A stretch of 64,000 nucleotides of DNA from UBA1181 sp045601045 (lineage in GTDB: Bacteria; Bacteroidota; Bacteroidia; Bacteroidales; Paludibacteraceae), in the NCBI GenBank assembly GCA_045601045.1, contig JAZRZA010000074.1, forward strand, positions 1-64,000, written 5' to 3'. The notes under the pieces are model-generated. The model ran no database searches, was not told where the DNA came from, and saw nothing but the letters and a program-made list of their open reading frames with translations. Of the stretch, positions 58,313-64,000 are shown in pieces. Each line of letters starts with the position of its first letter. The stretch's first letter is position 1. The translations under genes were made by a program, and so were the position numbers.

Positions 58313-59971
58313 ATGGATAATTGGTTGGTGAATTTATTTACGCACACGAGCGTGGCACAATCCATTATTTTGGTGGCGGCCACCATCTTTGGCGGATTAG
58401 CGTTGGCGAAGTTGAAATTCAAGGGATTGTCATTGGGCGTGACATGGATTTTGTTCGTCGGTATCTTGATTGGTCAATTCGAATTTATTCCTTTGGATGA
58501 TGAAGTGCTCCATTTCGTGAAGGAGTTTGGATTGATTTTGTTCGTCTATTCAATTGGTCTTCAAGTGGGACCTGGTTTCTTCTCCTCTTTCAAGAGTGGA
58601 GGTGTCACCTTGAATATGTTGGCGGTGGGTATTGTTGCCTTGGGTGGTATTACGGCCGCATTGATCGGAATCTTCTGCGATGATATGGATTTGGCCTCTA
58701 TGGCTGGTATCATGTCAGGTGCGGTGACCAACACCCCTGGATTGGGTGCTGCTCAACAAACCTACTACGATCTGTACCGCGAGTCTCCCTCTATTCTTTC
58801 CGCTGGTTACGCCATTGCCTATCCAATGGGTGTGATTGGCGTGATCCTTACTTGTTTGGCTATTTCAAAGTTGTGCAAGGACAATGAGAAGGTGGAGCAG
58901 GTGATGGACCAGAAGAATATGGATATGTTCACCATAGAGATTCGTAACAATGCTTGCGACAATATCACCATTGGAAAGTTGAAGGAGATTTTAGGCGTAA
59001 AATTCGTGGTGACACGTTTGTATCATCCGGAGAAACAATTCATGGAGGTGCCGAACGACTCTTCAGTTTTGTCTCTTGGCGATAGAATCTATGTCGTTTG
59101 CGATAAGTCATCTTCCCAAAACGTTGAAATGTGCACGGGTAACCGTATCGAGATGGATTTGGATGAGTGGGATTTGTTGGACAACCGTTTGATCTCCAAG
59201 AAACTGAAGGTGACTCGTGCTGAGGTAGAGGGTAAGACTATTGCCGAGATGAATTTCCGAGGCAATTATAATTTGAATATCTCCCGTGTCATCCGTGGTG
59301 ATGTCAGCATCTTCCCATCCACTGGTTTGCGTGTCGCTTTGGGCGATATCATTGTAGTGGTTGGTAATGAACAAGGTATCCAGCAGGCGGCCACCTATGT
59401 GGGTAACGCCAAGGCTAAATTGAACGAGCCGTTCTTGATGCCTATCTTTTTGGGTATTATGTTGGGTGTGATCTTGGGATGTGTGCCTTTGGCCATCCCT
59501 GGTGTGCCTATCCCTGTGAAGTTGGGTTTGGCGGGAGGTCCGTTGGTGGTAGCTATCTTGATGAGCCGTTTCGGTACCCGTATGGGTATTGTCACCTATG
59601 CTACCCATAGTGCGAAGAAGATGTTGCAAGAGGTGGGTATCACCCTCTTTATGGCGGCGGTCGGTTTAAGTTCAGGAAAGATATTCTTCACCACTTTGAT
59701 GGAGCACGGTTTGTCTTGGTTCTTGATGGGTGCTATGATTACCCTCATTCCTGTGGTGATCATCTCCTTGATTGGTCGATTCTTCTGCAAGTTGGAGGTG
59801 CCGCAATTGCTTGGCCTTCTCTCAGGTGGTATGACAGATCCTGCGGCATTGGCCTTCTCCAATACAATCACGGAGGGTAAGGCCTCCTTGTCATACGCGA
59901 CAGTCTATCCGTTGACGATGTTCTGTCGTATCCTTTGCGCGCAGGTGATTATCCTGCTTTCGGTGGGATAG
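58313..59971 (+). CDS. AspT/YidE-type transporter
   Basis: A 552-residue transporter of the aspartate:alanine exchanger (AspT)/YidE duplication family. About five helices, including FKEF-GLILFVYSIGLQVGPGFF-like sequence (split as LILFVYSIGLQVGPGFF), form each half; two TrkA_C (RCK_C) domains sit between them (about residues 200-370). Conserved MSGAVTNTPGLGAAQQ and LSGGMTDPAALAFSN lie in the two halves. The substrate cannot be given. It is followed by a strong terminator. Confidence 0.88.
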   Translation: MDNWLVNLFTHTSVAQSIILVAATIFGGLALAKLKFKGLSLGVTWILFVGILIGQFEFIPLDDEVLHFVKEFGLILFVYSIGLQVGPGFFSSFKSGGVTLNMLAVGIVALGGITAALIGIFCDDMDLASMAGIMSGAVTNTPGLGAAQQTYYDLYRESPSILSAGYAIAYPMGVIGVILTCLAISKLCKDNEKVEQVMDQKNMDMFTIEIRNNACDNITIGKLKEILGVKFVVTRLYHPEKQFMEVPNDSSVLSLGDRIYVVCDKSSSQNVEMCTGNRIEMDLDEWDLLDNRLISKKLKVTRAEVEGKTIAEMNFRGNYNLNISRVIRGDVSIFPSTGLRVALGDIIVVVGNEQGIQQAATYVGNAKAKLNEPFLMPIFLGIMLGVILGCVPLAIPGVPIPVKLGLAGGPLVVAILMSRFGTRMGIVTYATHSAKKMLQEVGITLFMAAVGLSSGKIFFTTLMEHGLSWFLMGAMITLIPVVIISLIGRFFCKLEVPQLLGLLSGGMTDPAALAFSNTITEGKASLSYATVYPLTMFCRILCAQVIILLSVG

Positions 59972-59998
59972 TAGGAGAGAGCCTGCCATGAAATAAGC

Positions 59999-60033
59999 AA
60001 AAAGGGATGTGCCGTTAGCGCATCCCTTTTTTT
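59999..60033 (+). terminator. terminator of the transporter gene
   Basis: AAAAAGGGATG pairs with CATCCCTTTTT with inner TGC/GCG pairs, then a T-run. Confidence 0.9.
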
Positions 60034-60046
60034 GTGCCCACTCGTA

Positions 60047-60212
60047 GGGGCGTATTGCGTACGCCCTGATGTAGCAGGTGTTTTGTCGTGAAATGGTGAG
60101 GTGGTTAAGCCTCCGTGCAGTGCCTGTAAGGCACTATCTGGGTAACCGGGGGCATCGCCCTCGGATGAAGACGCACCACTACCATCTATCAGCCTAGAAG
60201 GCTCTACCTCCT
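60047..60212. repeat. hairpin-rich repeat, copy A
   Basis: About 165 bp, roughly 85-90% identical by eye to copy B (61248-61420). It starts with GTAGGGGCGTATTG, whose palindrome is GGGCGTA/TACGCCC, and contains a GTGCCT/AGGCAC hairpin and a GGGGGC/GCCC hairpin. It ends about 4 bp before the stop codon of the RhuM-type gene. Confidence 0.8.
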
Positions 60213-60215
60213 GTA

Positions 60216-61100
60216 CTATACCACTTGCCCCATGATCAACGCCTTGGGCAGATGGATGACATCAAAGGCGAAGAGCCTTTTGCCGAGGTCTTTAAGAGAG
60301 GCTCCAAAGTGATAGACGATATCATCAACGATTAAGAATCGGTCGTGGAAATTGGTGCGGTAAGGGAAGATTTCTATGTGTCGTTTCGTGCCATATTCGG
60401 TGTCGTGACTCTTTTGCAACGCTTGTATGTTCTGTCCTATCCGTTCTGTATAGATGGTGGCAGATACATTGGGTTGGCGTGCTTCCAATATGTGCAGTGT
60501 CTCCGCTCCCACATAGGCGTCAATCAGTATCACCTCGTGTCGTGCCGTTCGGATGATTCTTTCTGCCACTTCTCTGCCTTCGAGCAGGTGCCCCTCGAAA
60601 ACGCAACCTTCGTGAGGCGGTAGGTTCGTTTTTACAAAAAAGTCTATTTGTTTTTGATGCTCGTCTAATCTCTGCTCCACCTTTTGAAATCGTTCGTTAG
60701 TACGCTCTTGTAGCGCCACCAGTTGGCGATTGATGGAATAACCACGGAGTAGATGGTCTTTGAGAACGGAGTTTGCCCAAATGCGGAACTGTGTGGCGTT
60801 CTTGCTGTTAACTCTATAACCGATGGAGAGAATCATGTCAAGGCTGTAATACTCAACTTGGTAGCGTTTCCCGTCTGAGGCAGTTGTTTCCAAAACGGAA
60901 ACAACTCGATTCTTCTCTAATTCACCACACATAAATATATTCTTAGTGTGTTTGGAAATGGCTGCTTTCTTTACGCCAAATAGTTCTGCTATTTGTTGTT
61001 GTGATAGCCAAACGGTTTCGTTTTCGATTTGTACTTCCAGTTTTAAACTTTCGTTGGGTTGGTAGAGGATGATCTCCCCTTGGGTAGTCTCTTTTTGCAT
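60216..61100 (-). CDS. RhuM-family protein with PLD-like C-terminal module
   Basis: A 294-residue protein. Residues 1-120 form the RhuM DNA-binding-type domain (VWLSQQQIAELFGVKKAAIS, YYSLDMILSIGYRVNSK, FRIWANSVLKDHLLRGY). A coiled-coil-like linker (about 130-165) leads to a C-terminal module with EVILIDAYVGAETLHIL and HDRFLIVDDIVYHFGASLKD, a phospholipase D-like fold with the HKD Lys replaced (His252-Asp-Arg). The last 43 residues from that His align without gaps with the ORF6N protein at 61424. It is followed by repeat copy A. RhuM proteins are linked to phage and mobile islands; function not established. Confidence 0.8.
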   Translation of the reverse strand: MQKETTQGEIILYQPNESLKLEVQIENETVWLSQQQIAELFGVKKAAISKHTKNIFMCGELEKNRVVSVLETTASDGKRYQVEYYSLDMILSIGYRVNSKNATQFRIWANSVLKDHLLRGYSINRQLVALQERTNERFQKVEQRLDEHQKQIDFFVKTNLPPHEGCVFEGHLLEGREVAERIIRTARHEVILIDAYVGAETLHILEARQPNVSATIYTERIGQNIQALQKSHDTEYGTKRHIEIFPYRTNFHDRFLIVDDIVYHFGASLKDLGKRLFAFDVIHLPKALIMGQVV

Positions 61101-61423
61101 AATGCTGGTAATTAATTATTTGACAGATAGACATCGTGCTTGAGGCAGATGTTTAAAGCTCACAAAGATAATGTGTTTTGACGAATTATAAAAACATATA
61201 CATATTAGTGGTTTTAACCAGACAAATTTCCGTTGACGAATCTCCTCGGGGCGTATTGCATACGCCCTGATGTGGCAGGTGTTTTGTCGTGAAATGGTGA
61301 GGTAGTTAAGCCTCCGTGCAGTGCCTGAAAGGCACCATCTGAGTAACCGGGGGCAACGCCCTCGGACAAAGATGTACCACACCTACCTATCACCCTGAAA
61401 GACTGTACCTGCTGAGTAAACAA
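61101..61423. other. intergenic stretch with repeat copy B
   Basis: No coding region is supported in these 323 bases. Bases 61101-61180 are the RhuM gene upstream region; 61183-61247 is an AT-rich segment beginning GAATTATAAAAACAT that recurs at 62234; 61248-61420 is the hairpin-rich repeat copy B. Confidence 0.6.
61248..61420. repeat. hairpin-rich repeat, copy B
   Basis: Second copy of the element at 60047. It has the GGGCGTATTGCATACGCCC palindrome, the GTGCCTGAAAGGCAC hairpin and a CCGGGGGCAACGCCCTCGG hairpin. It ends next to the stop codon of the ORF6N-type gene, in the same relation as copy A to the RhuM gene. Confidence 0.8.
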
Positions 61424-62230
61424 CTACAAACGAGCCAATAACTCATCGGCTGTATGCTCTGTGATGATGTCTACCGAGAACCATCGTTTCCCTAAATCTT
61501 TTAGTGATGCGCCAAAATGGTAGATGGTGTCATCTATAATAAGCCATCGGTCGTGGGACGACTCAAATGTGTGGAGAGTAGTCGGCTCGTTAGGATATTG
61601 AGTGTTGTATTGTAGTATGGCTTGCGATAGGTCATTTGTGGCGAACCGACTTTTGACATAACAATCGAGCGACACACCTGGATTTCTCCGGTGAAAACGC
61701 TGTAATAGCGAAGCGGAAAGATAATCGTCTATAAGAATTATACGACGTTTGGCTTTCTGAATCAACTCTTCGACTAACACAAAAGCGTCAAACATTTGTC
61801 CATCAAAGAATACGCCTAATTTCTGTTTGAGAGAACCATCGTCAAGACGGTCGAGGATTTGGTTTATTTTCTCTTCTACAGAAATCTGTTTGAGTTCTAC
61901 GGTTTCAAGCCTTTGGAAGATGCTGGCGTTGGCCAATATGAATTTTCTCATGGCGTGAAATGCGTCATTGATGCGAATGGACATCTCAATAGCTGTGTCT
62001 GAATGTAGAACGGCAGATAGTTGTGTTACTCCTTGTTCTGTAAACGCATAAGGAAGATAGGATGAGTGTTTTAGCGTTTTGAACCTATCACATTTTGTGA
62101 TAAGTTCCTCTTTTTCTATTGTGGTCAATTGAAACCGATATCGTTCAGGGAAGCGAGCTTCGTTTCGTTTGACTGCTTGGTTTAGTGCAATAGTTTTAAC
62201 TTGATAGAAATCTGCAAGGTCTGCGTCCAT
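61424..62230 (-). CDS. ORF6N-domain protein with PLD-like C-terminal module, N-terminally short
   Basis: A 268-residue protein with an ORF6N domain (DLADFYQVKTIALNQAVKRN, RFPERYRFQLT) usually found in phage and plasmid regulators. The family typically starts about 15-20 residues earlier with an R-G-x-x-V-M-L-D segment; here the frame is closed by a TAA two codons before the ATG, so the N-terminus looks truncated. A helical linker (VEEKINQILDRLDDG) leads to the same C-terminal module as the RhuM gene: RIILIDDYLS, HDRWLIIDDTIYHFGASLKD (His226). It is followed by repeat copy B. Confidence 0.75.
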   Translation of the reverse strand: MDADLADFYQVKTIALNQAVKRNEARFPERYRFQLTTIEKEELITKCDRFKTLKHSSYLPYAFTEQGVTQLSAVLHSDTAIEMSIRINDAFHAMRKFILANASIFQRLETVELKQISVEEKINQILDRLDDGSLKQKLGVFFDGQMFDAFVLVEELIQKAKRRIILIDDYLSASLLQRFHRRNPGVSLDCYVKSRFATNDLSQAILQYNTQYPNEPTTLHTFESSHDRWLIIDDTIYHFGASLKDLGKRWFSVDIITEHTADELLARL

Positions 62231-62304
62231 GATGAATTATAAAAACATGCATAAATTCGATTTTAGTCAGGTAGATTTCCTTTGCTATAATAGCGAATCT
62301 CCCC

Positions 62305-62352
62305 GTAGAAGGGGCGTATCGCATACGCCCTGATGGATACGCCCCTACAGGA
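62305..62352. repeat. partial copy of the hairpin-rich repeat
   Basis: GTAGAAGGGGCGTATC, then the palindrome GGGCGTATCGCATACGCCC, then GATACGCCCCTAC, forming nested hairpins. Only the first ~35 bp of the longer repeat is kept, and the copy ends near the stop codon of the MFS gene. GTAG at the head is a hallmark of REP elements. Confidence 0.7.
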
Positions 62353-62358
62353 TATGTC

Positions 62359-63627
62359 TTATTCCTCCTTCTTTCCAAATGAGGGGTCTATCTTCAGTAT
62401 CATGGCGAGAATAATGCCTGGGATGGTGCAGAGGCATACCCAGACAAAGAAGTGGCTGTATCCTAAAAATTCTTCGATTTGTCCTGCCACTCTGCCAGGG
62501 AGCATCATGCCCAAGGCCATGAATCCCGTACAGATCGCGTAGTGCGAAGTGGCGTATTCTCCTCTGGAGATGTAGATGAGGTAGAGCATGAAAGCGGTGA
62601 ATCCAAATCCATAACCAAACTGTTCGATTGCTACGAATGCGCAGATGAGACTGTAACTCTCTGGCTGCGCGTAGGCCATGAATACATATAGAAGGTTCGG
62701 CACATTCATTGCGAGCGCCATCGGTAGGAGCCATTTGCGTAACCCATCCTTGGCAGCCATAATGCCGCCTAGAATGCCGCCTAATGTCAGCGCGACGACA
62801 CCGACGGTGCCGTAGGCGAAACCAATCTCTTTGGTGGAGAGTCCCAGTCCGCCAGCCTCCAGACTATCCAAAAGGAAAGGGGTGGCTATCTTCGTGAGTT
62901 GGGCTTCTCCTAAACGGAACAGCAGGATGAATGCCAATGAGAGCAGAATGCCCTTCTTGGAGAAGAAACTGCCGAAAGAGGAGAAGAACGATTTGATTGG
63001 CTCCTTTCCTTGTACGCTTTGGTCGTTGTTTGGCTTGGGCAATACAAAAAAGTGGTAAACCGCGAGGGCCAGAAAGATACCCGCGCTAGTCAAGAAGGTG
63101 ATGCTCCATGAAATAGGTATGTTATTGGTCTTCTCCTCCAAATATCCGGCCAACATCACTAAGGCTCCCTGTCCCACAATCATGGAAATCCGGTAGAAGG
63201 TGCTGCGGATACCTACGAAGAGCGACTGTTGGTTGTCGTTCAGGGCCAACGTGTAGAATCCGTCCGCCGAGATGTCGTGTGTGGCGGAGCAGAAGGCTAC
63301 CAACCAGAGGATAGCTAAGGTGCTTTGGATCCAAAAGTCTGTCGGTATGCAGAACGCGACGCCAGCAAGTCCGGCTCCAATCAAGAACTGCATGGTGATG
63401 ATCCACCACCGTTTGGTCTTCATAACATCGACGAATGGACTCCAGAAGGGTTTGATGACCCATGGTAGGTAAAGCCAACTGGTGTACATCGCCGCATCCG
63501 CATTGGACATGCCTAACCTTTTGTACATAATGAGGGCGAAGGTGGTCGCTGCGATGACATAGGGGATGCCCTCCGCGAAGTAGAGGGTGGGAATCCATGC
63601 CCAAGGAGATTTAGATTGTCCTTTCAT
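62359..63627 (-). CDS. AmpG-type MFS permease
   Basis: A 422-residue major facilitator protein with 12 predicted helices, like AmpG permeases that import anhydromuropeptides, or related Bacteroidetes MFS transporters. Family-type features are PTLYFAEGIPYVIAATTFAL at the start, WLYLPWVIKPFWSPFVD after the second helix and ATHDISADGFYTLAL in helix 4-5. Without a muropeptide-recycling neighbour the substrate stays open. Confidence 0.85.
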   Translation of the reverse strand: MKGQSKSPWAWIPTLYFAEGIPYVIAATTFALIMYKRLGMSNADAAMYTSWLYLPWVIKPFWSPFVDVMKTKRWWIITMQFLIGAGLAGVAFCIPTDFWIQSTLAILWLVAFCSATHDISADGFYTLALNDNQQSLFVGIRSTFYRISMIVGQGALVMLAGYLEEKTNNIPISWSITFLTSAGIFLALAVYHFFVLPKPNNDQSVQGKEPIKSFFSSFGSFFSKKGILLSLAFILLFRLGEAQLTKIATPFLLDSLEAGGLGLSTKEIGFAYGTVGVVALTLGGILGGIMAAKDGLRKWLLPMALAMNVPNLLYVFMAYAQPESYSLICAFVAIEQFGYGFGFTAFMLYLIYISRGEYATSHYAICTGFMALGMMLPGRVAGQIEEFLGYSHFFVWVCLCTIPGIILAMILKIDPSFGKKEE

Positions 63628-64000
63628 AAACTATCTCTTATATATCTTTTGTCTCTCTTTTTTCTTGATTATTCAAAGATACGCTTTTCAATGAAACTAT
63701 GAGTGATGATTGGCTATTTAATGTGAGCCTACCAAGAAATTAACAGCCCATTAGTACGTTTATGGATGAAAGACTGCTCTAAAACATATCTCCAAAACTC
63801 TTCGGAAATGTTGGCGCGGAAATAGATGTTTTCCAACATTGATTTTGTCCCAATAAATTGTCAATTGTGGCTTTCAGATAGTTCGGGAGCCTGTATATGC
63901 CTATAAAATTGGGTTCATTTATTATCCGATAAATAGTGCGTTCCATGGGAGAAATAGTGGCTCGCGGATTTGGAAATACAGAGAATCTGATGTAAGTTTG
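63628..64000 (-). other. window edge with possible partial gene
   Basis: On the minus strand one frame is open from the window edge (64000) to a stop at 63779-63781, 73 codons, ending TFPKSFGDMF; the two other frames contain stops. It may be the 3' end of a gene beyond the window. A 36-codon frame starting at an ATG near 63840 on the same strand (MLENIYFRANISEEFWRYV) overlaps it in another frame, so a frameshifted or decayed gene is possible. Neither is recognised. Confidence 0.3.

Noticed and set aside
61116..61423. Open frames of 69-88 codons within the repeat copy B region
   Set aside because: They run through hairpin-rich repeat sequence with unusual Arg/Cys-rich composition and no start-site support.
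62305..62352. Terminator for the MFS gene
   Set aside because: The hairpins lack a T-run on the minus strand and match the palindromic repeat found twice elsewhere, so they are treated as a repeat.
1..64000. tRNA, rRNA and CRISPR arrays
   Set aside because: All gaps between genes were read; none contains a tRNA-like T-arm/anticodon layout, rRNA sequence or regularly spaced direct repeats.

Overview
The window is a chromosomal segment of a member of the Bacteroidota, most likely order Bacteroidales. The reasons are visible in the sequence: type IX secretion (T9SS) signatures (porQ, a type A sorting tail on a metalloprotease, a type B gliding-type tail on a 3,905-residue surface protein), FabK as the enoyl-ACP reductase, lineage-restricted families (DUF4783, DUF4295, BACON), promoters with the Bacteroidetes -7 element TAnnTTTG, and leucine codons dominated by TTG in most genes. 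No rRNA, tRNA, CRISPR array or insertion sequence was found. The species cannot be named from the sequence alone.

Layout. 1-2.2 kb: a minus-strand pair, a small secreted protein with a T9SS-like tail followed by a GH5 cellulase. 2.2-8.5 kb: a compact six-gene minus-strand run (cls, DUF59, lpxH, rarA, S41 protease, sugar nucleotidyltransferase) ending at a perfect 16-bp hairpin. 8.6-11.2 kb: a lone 859-residue sacsin-like GHKL ATPase. 11.2-14.8 kb: LOG protein, divergent polysaccharide flippase and a multi-spanning membrane protein. 15-17.6 kb: a secreted M6 metalloprotease with an apparent CBM6-like domain. 17.7-25.6 kb: methyltransferase, fabH-fabK-fabF, rlmH, DUF4783, then nadC-nuclease-fabD. 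25.7-30.2 kb: an arsenic island (arsR, arsE/F/G-like genes, thioredoxin-type arsC, acr3, arsP-like permease) with two near-identical candidate ArsR operators. 30.3-34.9 kb: ribosomal protein genes rpmB-rpmG with a 50-residue DUF4295 gene, pncC, a PagL-like barrel, a SlyD-type FKBP, aroC and a TSCPD protein. 35-42.2 kb: an orphan 1,243-residue histidine kinase followed by porQ-cmk-ispH and a degenerate SGNH-fold protein. 42.4-56.3 kb: the giant adhesin and three small envelope proteins. 56.4-60 kb: panE, an SDR and an AspT/YidE-type transporter. 60-62.4 kb: two RhuM/ORF6N proteins sharing one C-terminal module, each followed by the same ~170-bp hairpin-rich repeat. 62.4-64 kb: an AmpG-type MFS permease and the end of an unidentified frame.

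Functionally, the window joins housekeeping lipid and envelope metabolism with a T9SS surface-display programme: PorQ belongs to the export and attachment machinery, and the metalloprotease, the small CTD protein and the adhesin are its likely clients. The most unusual items are a structured, terminator-bearing non-coding element between the adhesin and the small secreted gene downstream (54467-54621), the repeat-flanked RhuM/ORF6N twin cassette, a four-domain super-duplication in the adhesin, two proteins whose folds look intact but whose catalytic residues are gone, and the stand-alone sacsin-like ATPase.
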